Positions 26,380 through 38,363 of a stretch of DNA of 64,000 nt are shown piece by piece. How positions within the stretch are numbered: position 1 is the first letter of the stretch; every line of letters starts with the position of its first letter. The DNA comes from an uncultured Gammaproteobacteria bacterium (GTDB lineage: Bacteria; Pseudomonadota; Gammaproteobacteria; Pseudomonadales; Pseudohongiellaceae). Both the position numbers and the translations under genes were made by a program. The notes beneath the pieces are model-generated. The model was given only the letters and a program-made list of their open reading frames with translations. It did not search any database and was not told the origin of the DNA. Where the stretch lies: assembly GCA_913048385.1 (NCBI GenBank), contig CAJWVZ010000004.1:1-64000 (forward strand), given 5' to 3'.

Positions 26380-27452
26380 AAAGATTTTCCGGGCACGATC
26401 TTTAGCTGCTCTATAGATTTCCGGCTTATCCTCGCCACAAGTTGCTCTGACTTTACCCTTACCCTAACTAAACTCATTGCAGTATTTTGATCTTTGGAAA
26501 GCTCAACAACCTCCGCAGGTAATTGATTCAAAATACTGCTCTGACTTTGAGGGGTTTCAATCAGGCTTACATCTTTTGCTAAGATTCTGACTCGAATCTT
26601 TGCTCCAACTACCGTACCAGCTTTTGGTATGAATAAGTCACCACATCCGGTCGTTACGGTCGAGAGCTCCCAATTTTCGTCCCACGCCGAGATATCGCCA
26701 TCAAACACAACACCAACTTCATCACTCAGCCCTATGAGCGAATTTTCACTTGCGAATACTGAGTTTGGCGGCCCCTTTTCAACGATCCGCCCCTGCTTGA
26801 AAACCAAAACATTGTCAGCTAGACGCGCGATCTCCTCAACCGAATGACTAACATAAAGAATCGGGATGTCGAAGTGCTTACTGATCCTCTCTAAGTAGGG
26901 GAGAATTTCTCTCTTCCTTCTTTCATCCAAAGACGCTAAAGGTTCGTCCATCAATAAAATACCAGGCTGCTGCAGCAGCGATCTAGCAATCGATACACGC
27001 TGACGCTCGCCGCCCGATAATTGATCTGGAAAAACATCCAATACATTTTCGATACCAAGAATCAATAATACTTTTTCATAGAGGCCTTTTATTGACGTCT
27101 TTTTATTTCGGCGCAGCGCATATTCTATATTTTTTTCCACTGTCAAGTGCGGCAACAAACCATCTTCCTGGAATACATAGCCAATCGACCGCTGGTGAGT
27201 AGGGATAAAGATTTCATCATTCTGCCAAACCTCATCATTAAACTTCACAACAGCCGAACCTAATCTTGTTAGACCTGCTATGCAACGCAAAAAAGTTGTT
27301 TTGCCAGAACCTGACTCTCCAAAAATTCCAACAACACCTGGCACAGATAAACTTGCGTCAATATCTAATGAAAAGTCGCGTTGAATATTTTCCCCCTGTG
27401 TCAGTCGCACCTTTATCAAGGTCGATCGCTTTTTTTTCAGCATCTCTATCAT
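26343..27452 (-). CDS. modC: Molybdate ABC transporter ATP-binding protein
   Basis: 369 residues. Walker A GESGSGKTT, Q-loop VFQEDGLLPHLTV, signature LSGGERQRV, Walker B ILLMDEPLASLD, switch VSHSVEEIA. The C-terminal ~100 residues form a molybdate/MOP-type regulatory domain (VRILAKDVSLIE, SILNQLPAEVVEL). The 'LSGGERQRVSIARSLL' and RSIGYVFQ pattern is typical for ModC. It overlaps modB by four bases. Confidence 0.93.
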   Translation of the reverse strand: MIEMLKKKRSTLIKVRLTQGENIQRDFSLDIDASLSVPGVVGIFGESGSGKTTFLRCIAGLTRLGSAVVKFNDEVWQNDEIFIPTHQRSIGYVFQEDGLLPHLTVEKNIEYALRRNKKTSIKGLYEKVLLILGIENVLDVFPDQLSGGERQRVSIARSLLQQPGILLMDEPLASLDERRKREILPYLERISKHFDIPILYVSHSVEEIARLADNVLVFKQGRIVEKGPPNSVFASENSLIGLSDEVGVVFDGDISAWDENWELSTVTTGCGDLFIPKAGTVVGAKIRVRILAKDVSLIETPQSQSSILNQLPAEVVELSKDQNTAMSLVRVRVKSEQLVARISRKSIEQLKIVPGKSLWIQIKAAAVLN

Positions 27453-28156
27453 ATGGAAATACCAAAACTTGTTTTTGCGCGGCTACTTGCCTTTTGGTAA
27501 GAATACAAGCTGAGCAACGTAAAAAACGAGAACAAAATCATCGCAGCAGCCAACGTATGAGCCTGATCATACGCTAAGGCCTCGACGTGATCGTACATTT
27601 GAACGGAAACAACCCGAGTTTCGTTTGGAATATTGCCGCCGATCATCAAGACCACCCCAAATTCGCCAATCGTATGCGCAAAACCTAAAATCGTTGCCGT
27701 TAAAAAACCTGGCTTCGCCAAAGGAAGAGCAACGGTCATGAATCGATCAAAGGGACCTGCACCCAAAATTGCTGCTATTTCTAGGGGCCTATTTCCTATC
27801 GATTGGAATGCAACTTGGATAGGCTGAACAACAAACGGTAATGAGTAAAAACACGAACCCACCACTAAGCCCCAAAAGGTAAATGGTAGGGTTCCCAATC
27901 CCAAGGCAACTGTAACTTGACCGAGATAACCATTTGGTCCCATAGCTAGCAACAAATAAAACCCTAGCACGGTCGGAGGCAAAACGAGAGGCAGTGCAAC
28001 GACGGCACCAACGGGCGCCGTCCACTTGGACTTACTGCGAGCTAACCACCAAGCGAGAGGGGTTCCAAGGATAAGAAGAATGAGCGTAACGCAGGATGCC
28101 AACTCCAGAGTCAATTTTATTGCTGCCATGTTTTCAGGCGTCAACATCTTAAGCAT
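27449..28156 (-). CDS. modB: Molybdate ABC transporter permease
   Basis: 235-residue inner-membrane permease with about five membrane segments. The ABC permease loop is visible as EIAAILGAGPFDRFMTVALPLAKPGF, and LPLVLPPTVLGFYLL is the typical ModB segment. It is coupled to modC by the four-base overlap and lies 24 bp after modA. Confidence 0.93.
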   Translation of the reverse strand: MLKMLTPENMAAIKLTLELASCVTLILLILGTPLAWWLARSKSKWTAPVGAVVALPLVLPPTVLGFYLLLAMGPNGYLGQVTVALGLGTLPFTFWGLVVGSCFYSLPFVVQPIQVAFQSIGNRPLEIAAILGAGPFDRFMTVALPLAKPGFLTATILGFAHTIGEFGVVLMIGGNIPNETRVVSVQMYDHVEALAYDQAHTLAAAMILFSFFTLLSLYSYQKASSRAKTSFGISI

Positions 28157-28180
28157 GCTCGACTACTTATGTTCCTATCC

Positions 28181-28936
28181 TTAAGGCTTGAAATAGCCGT
28201 ATTCCTCAATTGTATTTCTCACGTAACTGCTCCTCATGAATAACATTAACTCTCGCGTCGCCTCGATCGCCTCAGAACTTTTTAATATTACCGCGTCTTG
28301 CAAAATTGGTTCATACATACTTGGCGGGATCAACCACGAAGAGGCATTCTTGACCTTTCCATCACCAATGATCTGCGACAAAGAAACAAATCCTAAGTCG
28401 ACATTTTGTGTCGCAATGAACTGGTATGTTTGTGCGACATTTTCCCCATTAACCCATGCATGATTTCTACTTTTCCTAACATTCAATCGCTCCAACACCT
28501 CTTGTGCCGCAATACCATAAGGCGCCACTCGGGGATTCGCAAAAGCTAGGGTATCGTAATTTCCGGTTAATAATCGCTCTTCATTATTATCGACAAATTG
28601 GTCTATTGATGACCAGAGAACCAACCTTCCAATAGCGTACGTAAACCGTGAGCCATCAAGAACGAGACCAGCCTTTTCCAATGCCTGAGGTTTAGATTGA
28701 TCAGCGGAAAAAAATGCTGAAAATGGGGCTCCATTGATAATTTGGGAAGCAAACCGACCGGAAGAACCGAAAGAAAGGTTCACTATATTTCCGGTTTTTT
28801 TTTCGAATTCCGCTACAATATTTTTCATCGGTGTGCTGAAATTTGACGCCACAGCAACGTTTATCTCAGCAGCAAAATTCATAGAACAAGAGTATATAAA
28901 AACAAGAAACAACGCTGTCTTTTTCAGATTGCTCAC
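28181..28936 (-). CDS. modA: Molybdate-binding periplasmic protein
   Basis: 251 residues with a signal peptide (KKTALFLVFIYSCSMNFAAE). Mature start INVAVASNFSTPMKNI; the ligand-binding signature includes FGSSGRFASQIINGAPFSAFFSAD, and NPRVAPYGIAAQEVLE further on, both classical for ModA. First gene of modABC; no modE regulator or Mo-box is recognised nearby. Molybdate import implies molybdoenzymes elsewhere. Confidence 0.93.
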   Translation of the reverse strand: MSNLKKTALFLVFIYSCSMNFAAEINVAVASNFSTPMKNIVAEFEKKTGNIVNLSFGSSGRFASQIINGAPFSAFFSADQSKPQALEKAGLVLDGSRFTYAIGRLVLWSSIDQFVDNNEERLLTGNYDTLAFANPRVAPYGIAAQEVLERLNVRKSRNHAWVNGENVAQTYQFIATQNVDLGFVSLSQIIGDGKVKNASSWLIPPSMYEPILQDAVILKSSEAIEATRELMLFMRSSYVRNTIEEYGYFKP

Positions 28937-28949
28937 TTTTTCGCTATTT

Positions 28950-29483
28950 CTATTGGAACTGGATAGGATGCGAGCTTATCCTAATCCGACTTTCCATATA
29001 AGTTATCTCTTCATTATCAATATGCCGGAACCAATGCGGAGTCCCTGGCTGCAACACCAGTACATCTCCAGCCTTCACTTTCCTTACCAGGCCGCCTTGG
29101 ATACCATTTTCAGTTCTAACAATATTTTCATTACTCGAGTCTGCTAAAGGCAACACCAACTTACCGCCTGTTACAAATTCTCCACTTCCTTCTAAAATTC
29201 GGTAAATCTCCATACTCCAAGGGTGAAATATTGCAAACTGCTTTACACCACTGCTACGTCTCCGCACAGAAACACCTGGAGCAATCGACACCGACCACCC
29301 GCCAGCAGAGGCCGAACTAGAGGCCCGCTCATTTAATAACGACTCTATTTCCTCCCCCGACAAATACACCGCAGCGGGCGCCGATCCATCGAGTGATTGT
29401 GCATTAAGCACCCCAGTAAGAAAAATATTCAAACCGCCGAGTAATGTCGTCACAATTAACTTTTTATGCAAATCTCTCATCAA
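28950..29483 (-). CDS. Exported cupin-domain protein
   Basis: 177 residues with a signal peptide (KLIVTTLLGGLNIFLTGVLNAQ). One conserved cupin barrel: FHPWSMEIYRILEGSGEFVTGG (motif 1; metal ligands less clear than usual) and GDVLVLQPGTPHWFRHID (motif 2, with the His of PHW). It ends 13 bp before modA on the same strand, so it probably shares the modABC transcript. Substrate unknown; an exported metal-binding enzyme or sensor is plausible. Confidence 0.82.
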   Translation of the reverse strand: MMRDLHKKLIVTTLLGGLNIFLTGVLNAQSLDGSAPAAVYLSGEEIESLLNERASSSASAGGWSVSIAPGVSVRRRSSGVKQFAIFHPWSMEIYRILEGSGEFVTGGKLVLPLADSSNENIVRTENGIQGGLVRKVKAGDVLVLQPGTPHWFRHIDNEEITYMESRIRISSHPIQFQ

Positions 29484-29588
29484 ATCTCTCTCCTCGGCTT
29501 CATGCCGTTTGATCGATAACTTACTAATTTAAATCGTAACAGAAAGAACCGTTACACAGAATATTTCTTTAAATTTAACTCGCGTTAT

Positions 29589-32219
29589 TCAATCACTCAT
29601 CGATATTGAAACGCTCCTTCGTAGCGGGTCGATAGCCTGCTCAATTTTTCCAAGAAGAGCCGTCGGCAATTCTGGGTTCTCACTTATAAAATTCACAGCT
29701 ATATCGAGCGCATCAGGAGAATTATGACCTTCAAAAATTGCGTTGAGCCACTGACTCGGAAAAAAAATGTCGCCGGTCCTTTGGATTTCTGTGAGTAAAT
29801 CTAACCCACCCGCTATATGGACAACTGACTCAGCCGCGCGGCTCGGATGGTGAATATACCGAAGTCCTGCAGTTACCCATGCCTCTCGCTCTCTGTTTGG
29901 GTAGTCTCTCAGCGAATCAACAAATTCCGCGCGTATTTTTAGGTTCGACGAGAGAGCTGGAAGAAGGAAATTAAAGCGCGCTTTCCGGTCGCCATTAGTA
30001 ATGAGCTCAGCCTGTTCTGTAAGTATTGACTCTGACTTATCTGGATCTAAAACCGCTAACCTCATGGATAATGATATTTGGTCTCGCTCAGACAAAGGGA
30101 GATTTCTTACCTCCAATTTTTTTGACCAAAGATCAAATAGCTTTCTTTTCCCAACGCCAGTCGAAGCAAGCGATCTGTACATCTGGAAAAAACTCGCCCT
30201 AGCAGTCTTTGACAATTCACCTTCTGCACTATTTGATTTCGACCATAACAAAGCCTCAAGATCGGGAAGAAACTTTTGCTGAGAATTCACGTCAAGATAT
30301 TTTATAAAACACTCTTGAAGGTATTCTAATAATGTTGCGAGCAACACCTCATCTTTTTCGACTCCTATCGCGCGTAGCAAACTCGACAAAAACCTTTCAG
30401 GATTTAGTCTATTCAGTAAAACTTGCTCCCAGAGGCTAATCCACACCGCTCCCCTTAACAAGTCGACTTCAACTAAGTCAACATTTTCAAGTAAAAAATT
30501 CAGGCTTTCCGTATCAAGCAGAAACTGTCCGTATTCAAAACCGCTCCCGTTAGGAATAACAAAATCAATATCGCCAGGATCGTCAATTTTATGTGTCTTT
30601 TTAATCATATTTATGATCTGAGAAGAAGTCGAAATTTTACCTTCTCTCATCATTCCATAAGTTACTGTTAAAGACTGTTCCCAAGTCCTATCCTTTTTCA
30701 ACGGGTCTTTTTGAATTAGCTCCACACCTCGATCGGTCCTACTCACCGAAATGATGGGCAAACCCGCCTGCTCAACCCAATCGTGATTCCAGGTCTTAAG
30801 ATTCTGGCCACTATCCTCTGCAAGAATTTCGATTAAGTCAGTCCAACTAGCACTACCGAACGAATACTTTTCGAGGTACTGAACCAATCCTTGTCGCAGT
30901 TGTTCAGCACCGATCCGCGTCTCTAAATGACGCATTACTATCGGAGCCTTTTGATAAATAATTGGACCATAAAGAGATCCTGCAAAATTGAGATTTTCTA
31001 AAGGCTGACTGATCGGGTTAGCCCCCCTTGTCCGATCAATTCGATACGCTGGTGGATAATGTGCGGTCAAGAATCTTAGGTTGTGATCTATTTCAGTAAA
31101 AAAAGGCTTTATTATTTTTGCAGATAGAAAATTTGCGAACACTTCTTTAGTCCAGACATCATTAAACCAACGCATAGTAACAAGATCGCCAAACCACATG
31201 TGGGCGGTCTCATGGGCAATTACAGCTGCTCGGCCCAGCAACTGATCCTGACTTGCAGAAGAGTCAAGCATCAAGCGAGATTCGCGGTAGAAGATACTCC
31301 CCGGATGCTCCATACCCCCATATTGAAAGTCAGGAATTAAAACGAAATCAAATTTCTGGAACGGATAATCGATTCCAGTGTATTCCTCCATCCAATTTAA
31401 TGCCTGCGCATGCAATTGTATTAATTCAGACCGATTCGTTTTAACTTTTTCAGCGTCACCTTCCCGGTGATAAAATCGGAACTCACGACCGTTAACTATT
31501 TCTTTTTCCTCGAAGAACTCGCCAGCCGCAATTGAAAAAAGATACGTCGGAATTGGCTTTGTATCAGAAAATTCCCAAAAACCTCTACTATTCTTTTCAT
31601 CTCTATTCACCACCGCCCCGTTTGTAATAACCGTCCAATTACGCGGAGCCTCAACACGCCATTTAACCGTTGCTTTAAGATCTGGTTGGTCGAAAACTGG
31701 TATAGAAAAATGAGCTCTGTCAGGCACAAATAACGTGTATAGGAAACTGTCGTCTCGATTTAAACCACCACTACCGACTTGATAACCGATCGATATTTCA
31801 TTAAACCCATCTCGGACATCCTCTTCTCGAATCAGAATATGATCAAATTGTGACTCCCATGTCACCGCGGCTCCGTTCAACTTTAAACTCTCAACGTTTG
31901 ATTTAGGGTCTTTAAAATCTAAGACTAAAAATTCAGTCCCACCTGCCTTCCAATTAAACTTAATCAAACTATGCCCCAAAACACTCATTAATTTATTTGA
32001 GGGCAGATCGAGCGAAACTTGATAACTTATGTTACTGAGAAGCGCACTTCTCTGATCGGCAAGCGCTTTAGAAATTCCTGACCGAATATCTGTGTCAAAA
32101 TCTAATTTAGCGTACGAACGCTTCGGGGAATCACAAGCAACTACTCCACAAACCATGCTTATCGTCAGGTAGATCCTTACAAACCTGACCGATAGAAGCT
32201 TAATTTTTGATATAAACAT
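29589..32219 (-). CDS. M1-family aminopeptidase lipoprotein
   Basis: 876 residues. N-terminal membrane segment followed by GVVAC, a plausible lipobox. Zinc site HETAHMWFGDLVTMRWFNDVWTKE, the M1 HExxH-18-E pattern; the exopeptidase motif is GGMEHPG in place of the common GAMEN. The N-terminal beta-domain and C-terminal ERAP1-like helical domain complete the M1 architecture. Outer-membrane or periplasmic peptide degradation for nutrient recovery is likely. Monocistronic. Confidence 0.9.
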   Translation of the reverse strand: MFISKIKLLSVRFVRIYLTISMVCGVVACDSPKRSYAKLDFDTDIRSGISKALADQRSALLSNISYQVSLDLPSNKLMSVLGHSLIKFNWKAGGTEFLVLDFKDPKSNVESLKLNGAAVTWESQFDHILIREEDVRDGFNEISIGYQVGSGGLNRDDSFLYTLFVPDRAHFSIPVFDQPDLKATVKWRVEAPRNWTVITNGAVVNRDEKNSRGFWEFSDTKPIPTYLFSIAAGEFFEEKEIVNGREFRFYHREGDAEKVKTNRSELIQLHAQALNWMEEYTGIDYPFQKFDFVLIPDFQYGGMEHPGSIFYRESRLMLDSSASQDQLLGRAAVIAHETAHMWFGDLVTMRWFNDVWTKEVFANFLSAKIIKPFFTEIDHNLRFLTAHYPPAYRIDRTRGANPISQPLENLNFAGSLYGPIIYQKAPIVMRHLETRIGAEQLRQGLVQYLEKYSFGSASWTDLIEILAEDSGQNLKTWNHDWVEQAGLPIISVSRTDRGVELIQKDPLKKDRTWEQSLTVTYGMMREGKISTSSQIINMIKKTHKIDDPGDIDFVIPNGSGFEYGQFLLDTESLNFLLENVDLVEVDLLRGAVWISLWEQVLLNRLNPERFLSSLLRAIGVEKDEVLLATLLEYLQECFIKYLDVNSQQKFLPDLEALLWSKSNSAEGELSKTARASFFQMYRSLASTGVGKRKLFDLWSKKLEVRNLPLSERDQISLSMRLAVLDPDKSESILTEQAELITNGDRKARFNFLLPALSSNLKIRAEFVDSLRDYPNREREAWVTAGLRYIHHPSRAAESVVHIAGGLDLLTEIQRTGDIFFPSQWLNAIFEGHNSPDALDIAVNFISENPELPTALLGKIEQAIDPLRRSVSISMSD

Positions 32220-32358
32220 ATATGTGTCTCCGAAAAAACTAACTATTCGTGATTTACGTTCAATATTCCTGATAAAATTAATTTAAACACTATTTAGAAA
32301 TAATTCACTTTTGATAGCGTCTAGCACAAATCTGTTTTTTTCTAGTTTAAAGGTTTAT

Positions 32359-33435
32359 ATGACTATAGAACAAAAAAACTCATTGTTAATTATCGGCGCA
32401 GGGATAAGTGGGCTGGCGGCTGCAAAAACCTTGAGAGAACATATCTCACCAAATGAACTGAGCATCGACATTGTTGAAAAATCCCGCGGCTTCGGCGGAA
32501 GGATGTCCTGTAGGAAAACAAAAATAGGCTCTTCATTACTGTTCTCTGACCATGGAGCCCAATTTTTTACGGCCCGAACAAAAGAATTTCAAGCTCTACT
32601 GACTCCATTGATTAAGTCTGAATTAATTCAAGAGTGGCGACCCAAGTTGGTAACACTGTCCGCTTCAAAAAAAGTTTATAAACGTGAGTGGTTTGAAAAA
32701 CATTATATTTGTTGCAACGGGATGAATAGCTTGGCAAAACACCTTGTAAGCGAGCTAAAAACCAATGACGTAGTTATTAGAACAAACGCTCGTGTTAAAA
32801 ACATCACAAGACTCAACGCCTCCCTAGAAAAAAGGCCATGGTACATTCAAATTGGGGAAGAGGAACAAAAACATGGTTACGATTGGATAATCTCATCAAT
32901 TCCAGCACAACAGAATTTACAACTTTTTCATCAAACTCAACTAAACCCTAATTTAAATCTACAAAGTTTCAGCCACTGGCCTTGTTTTAGCTTAATGCTG
33001 GCACTGAAGCCACACTTCTCACTCCCTTTTGATGCTGCCGTTGTCAAGGAGTCACCGATTAGCTGGATAAGCAATAATTCGAGCAGACAAGAAAATAATT
33101 CAATCGATGGGCTCGTAATCCATTCTACAAACACCTGGGCTGAAAAAAATATAGAAAAAAACGACGAAGAAATTGCCGATATCTTGTTTGAAAATTTAAC
33201 TAAAATTCTTATGACAATTGACAATTCGTACGAGAACTTAGCTAAAAATATCGATCATAGAGATGTACATCGTTGGGCTCATGCAAAAACGAAACACAAG
33301 GCAGGTAGCGATTTCTTAATTAACGAAAACCAAAGTCTCGGCTTCTGCGGAGACTGGTGCATAGGAAACCGAGTAGAAGACGCTTTTGTGAGTGGTAACA
33401 AACTTGGCGCGCACTTAGCGAAAATATTAGGGTAA
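32359..33435 (+). CDS. FAD-dependent oxidoreductase, renalase-like
   Basis: 358 residues from ATG 32359 (MTIEQKNSLLIIGAGISGLAAA), with AAGG six bases upstream; the frame extends to 32311. Rossmann FAD motif GAGISGLAAAKTL, then the amine-oxidase family segment EKSRGFGGRMSCRK and DHGAQFFTAR. The C-terminus has GFCGDWCIGNRVEDAFVSGNKLG, the FAD-contact motif of renalase-like flavoproteins. These oxidise dihydro-NAD(P) isomers or amines; the substrate here is not defined. Convergent with the CopC-like gene, one base apart. Confidence 0.85.
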   Translation: MTIEQKNSLLIIGAGISGLAAAKTLREHISPNELSIDIVEKSRGFGGRMSCRKTKIGSSLLFSDHGAQFFTARTKEFQALLTPLIKSELIQEWRPKLVTLSASKKVYKREWFEKHYICCNGMNSLAKHLVSELKTNDVVIRTNARVKNITRLNASLEKRPWYIQIGEEEQKHGYDWIISSIPAQQNLQLFHQTQLNPNLNLQSFSHWPCFSLMLALKPHFSLPFDAAVVKESPISWISNNSSRQENNSIDGLVIHSTNTWAEKNIEKNDEEIADILFENLTKILMTIDNSYENLAKNIDHRDVHRWAHAKTKHKAGSDFLINENQSLGFCGDWCIGNRVEDAFVSGNKLGAHLAKILG

Positions 33436-33436
33436 A

Positions 33437-33823
33437 TTATTTCGTTTCCTTCACCGAAAAATCATATTCACCCGAAGCTGATGCTCGGCCGTCGTTAAAT
33501 TCTACTTCCCACTCAACCCGATACTCCCCACCCACTAACATCGGTCTGTAAATTTCGACCATGAGGTCGTCTTCGCCCATAGTGTGCAAGCCCCTGAGAG
33601 TGTAAGCACCTCCTGGGCCGAATAACTTGAGACTACTTAGTTCAACGTTGGGAAGAGATTTAAAGTACAACCGAAGGGTTCGAGGTATGCGATCTGTGAT
33701 CGAGTCCGCCGCAGGCTCCGAGGCCAAAAGTGGAGACACGTTTTCACGCAAGCTACACCCAGTGAGCACAAAAACCAAAAATACAGTCACGACAACGTTC
33801 ACTTGCGATATCGTGACGATCAT
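33437..33823 (-). CDS. CopC-like exported lipoprotein
   Basis: 128 residues from ATG 33823, which has AAGGAG six bases upstream (a TTG lies one codon earlier). Lipoprotein signal with VLTGC. The domain follows CopC/YobA (SEPAADSITDRIPRTLRLYF ... GGEYRVEWEVEFNDGRASASGEYDFSV), but the N-terminal His and the usual SADGH site are absent (FNDGR). Copper binding is therefore doubtful; an unspecialised Ig-like relative is possible. Confidence 0.72.
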   Translation of the reverse strand: MIVTISQVNVVVTVFLVFVLTGCSLRENVSPLLASEPAADSITDRIPRTLRLYFKSLPNVELSSLKLFGPGGAYTLRGLHTMGEDDLMVEIYRPMLVGGEYRVEWEVEFNDGRASASGEYDFSVKETK

Positions 33824-33914
33824 CAAACGCTCCTTAAAAAGGCCGTAACTGGAATCAGCAAAATGTCAATAATCTAAGTTTAAAAGTATAAATTATAAAG
33901 CGATTGCAGAAATA

Positions 33915-34118
33915 TTAAGCGTTTGTTAACGCGCTACGACGTTTTTTTTCTGCGTCGAGTTCTTTTGCAAACATGGCAAGTTTCATTCTAATTTCACTTT
34001 CATATAGCCGGTGGGTTTCCAACGCTTGACTCTGCGAAATCTCTTCAGCTGTTGGTTCAGTTATCAAAATCTTTTCCACTTGACCTTGCTTAACCATTTT
34101 CCTGACCCCACGGACCAT
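33915..34118 (-). CDS. Small hypothetical protein
   Basis: 67 residues from ATG 34118, with TGGA about six bases upstream; the frame extends to 34187. Basic N-terminus (VRGVRKMVKQGQVEK), then a charged helix-rich C-terminal half (ETHRLYESEIRMKLAMFAKELDAEKKRR). No homologue recalled. The codon use and Shine-Dalgarno make it plausible, but it could be spurious. Confidence 0.4.
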   Translation of the reverse strand: MVRGVRKMVKQGQVEKILITEPTAEEISQSQALETHRLYESEIRMKLAMFAKELDAEKKRRSALTNA

Positions 34119-34626
34119 TTCGATCCAATGACTTTTGAAACACCATTGAACCGCAACATATAGATACAATGTGCGTAAGTCAAACAATATCTAGTAGATT
34201 CAAACATGTAAAAGCAAAAAAATATTTTTCAACTCTTTGCCAAGAAGTTAGCTAACGAGTCGTGTCACTGCGTGAGCGGAATAAACTTATTAAAAAACTG
34301 CAACTTATAGACGATATTTAATTTTTTATCCGCTACCTGCAACGACAAAATCAAATTAAATTAAAATCTTCATCGTCGTAATAAACAAACTAGAATCCTA
34401 GGCAACGAATATACTACAGTTTAGTTTTTAAGATCCTTTTACGGGCACAAGGCGTCCTCTGCAACCACTCTATTAAGTATGTTCCTCGAATGATGTATCA
34501 TGAAGATCGCCTTATTAAATTTGCCAATAGATAGTAAATTAAAAGTCATTGATCACTCTACGCAGCTTAAACTTTTATTTAATAACCGTAAAAGTTCATC
34601 GTGAATAATTTAAGAGGTCTGAAAAG
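34119..34626. other. 508-bp intergenic region
   Basis: No gene, tRNA or repeat is seen. It should hold the promoter of the ROK kinase gene; the AT-rich stretch near 34560-34600 is a candidate but no box is convincing. Low-complexity A/T tracts occur throughout. Confidence 0.5.
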
Positions 34627-36835
<2,209 letters not shown>

Positions 36836-36875
36836 CTATTTTATAAACCCCAATATTGAAAGACACTGCACCTTG

Positions 36876-38060
36876 CTAACTAACAACCCATTCCCCCGAT
36901 GTCAGGACTAATGTGTGGGACGCACGAAGCTCCCGCGTAATTTCTTCGTCTTGGAGCTCTCTCTCTGAGCAAGAAATCACAACGCGTCCCTCACTACGAA
37001 GGTCCATAATTTTTTCAGAGAGTTTTGGATCATTTGAAACCGGCGCTAAGATGACGCCCTGACGGTCAAATGCAGAACTTGACAAAGTAACCAACGTTTT
37101 AAGATCAGTATCAAACCCTGAAGCCGGTCTTGACCGACCGAAAACTTCGCCAATACTGTCATAACGTCCACCTTTGGCTATAGCCCTCCCATAAGCCGGC
37201 GTGTACGCTGCGAAAACAATGCCAGTATGATAGTCGTAACCACGCAACTCGCATAAATCAAAACATATTACGACCTCGGGTGTGCGCGCTTTAACAGCTT
37301 CAGAAATAATAGTTAGCTCTTCAAGCTTCTCCTTCACGTCTAGTGGGGCATCAGAAAACTTTTGCACCGCATCAAGAAGGATAGATTCATCTCCACTGAG
37401 GCGCGTTAGAGTACTTAACAAACTTCGTAAATGCTCTTCATCGACAACCGAGCTGAGAACCTCATCTATCTCGTCATAAGCTTTTCTTTGGACTGCATCA
37501 TGCAACTTCGCTTCTGCAGCGGCGCCTATATCAGCCGCCTGAACCAAACTTCGATAAATACCGACATGGCCTAAAACTATCTGAACATCTCTTACTTCAG
37601 CGGCCGATAGGGTATCAAGCATCAAGCAAACCAATTCGACATCACAACTAATGGCGTGCTCCCCAAAGAATTCAGCTCCTACTCGAAATGGTAACCTTGA
37701 GGTTAAAAGCCCTCTCGGCTTTGTGTGCATAACTGTGTCAGCATAACAAAGCCTCACTGGACCTTGGCGATTGAGACAATGAGCATCAATTCTTGCTACT
37801 TGCGGTGTCATATCAGCCCTGACACCCATCATTCTTCCGCTGATCTGATCGGTAATTTTACAGGTGTGCACATCTAGATCTTGGGAAGGACCAACAAGCA
37901 AAGACTCTAAGAATTCAACTAGAGGCGTTACTACCAACTCGTACCCCCACCCTTCATACAAATCCAATAAACGGCGTCGCAAGGTTTCTAATTTGTATGC
38001 TTCCTCAGGCAGTATTTCCTCCGCGCCCTCCGGTAACAACCACTTATCTATGGAGTCCAT
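36876..38060 (-). CDS. hisZ: ATP phosphoribosyltransferase regulatory subunit HisZ
   Basis: 394 residues, class II aminoacyl-tRNA-synthetase-like fold without the HisRS catalytic motifs. N-terminus KWLLPEGAEEILPEEA; motif 2-like MGVRADMTPQVARID; C-terminal RAIAKGGRYDSIGEVFGRSRPASGFD as in HisZ. It activates the short form of HisG, so the genome should encode a short HisG. Located between hflC and purA, as in Pseudomonas and relatives. Confidence 0.95.
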   Translation of the reverse strand: MDSIDKWLLPEGAEEILPEEAYKLETLRRRLLDLYEGWGYELVVTPLVEFLESLLVGPSQDLDVHTCKITDQISGRMMGVRADMTPQVARIDAHCLNRQGPVRLCYADTVMHTKPRGLLTSRLPFRVGAEFFGEHAISCDVELVCLMLDTLSAAEVRDVQIVLGHVGIYRSLVQAADIGAAAEAKLHDAVQRKAYDEIDEVLSSVVDEEHLRSLLSTLTRLSGDESILLDAVQKFSDAPLDVKEKLEELTIISEAVKARTPEVVICFDLCELRGYDYHTGIVFAAYTPAYGRAIAKGGRYDSIGEVFGRSRPASGFDTDLKTLVTLSSSAFDRQGVILAPVSNDPKLSEKIMDLRSEGRVVISCSERELQDEEITRELRASHTLVLTSGEWVVS

Positions 38061-38363
38061 TCAAGTCTCACGTCTAAATTTCGATTGTTAAAAAACTTTA
38101 AATTGCAGTTCTACGGCGCGTTCCGAAAGCCAATGGAGGCAAAAACACAGATACAACCTAATACAAGCCAAGCGCCGTTTGCAAAATTCTTTTGCCAACA
38201 GGCTCAGTTAGCGGCTGAATCCTTGACTCGTCCCTTCTTACCAAAAAGAACAAGCTATCTCAGCTGCGGAAACAACAAGAAGTTAAAATCGTCTGCCTTC
38301 ACTTCCTGTGAACATGACACTCAAAATCGAAGAAGGTGAAAATCCAGCAAATCTGACTCTGAT
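38061..38363. other. 303-bp gap between hflC and hisZ
   Basis: No intact gene is supported. Many gammaproteobacteria have a ~60-residue DUF2065 gene here; on the minus strand the best frame has interspersed stops (see rejected items). No terminator hairpin is obvious. Confidence 0.5.

Noticed and set aside
24251-34145. Shared 16-mer CTTTTGAAACACCATT near 24267 and 34132
   Set aside because: A single 16-base match in a 64-kb window is expected by chance at this composition, and the flanks do not align.
38085-38339. 84-codon plus-strand frame in the hisZ-hflC gap
   Set aside because: No signal, family or ribosome site; basic, Gln/Lys-rich composition of a random frame.
38061-38363. Possible DUF2065 (YjeT-like) gene expected between hflC and hisZ
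   Set aside because: The most membrane-like minus-strand frame is interrupted by TAG and TGA stops and no intact 60-codon gene is present; I treat it as non-coding, at most a decayed remnant.
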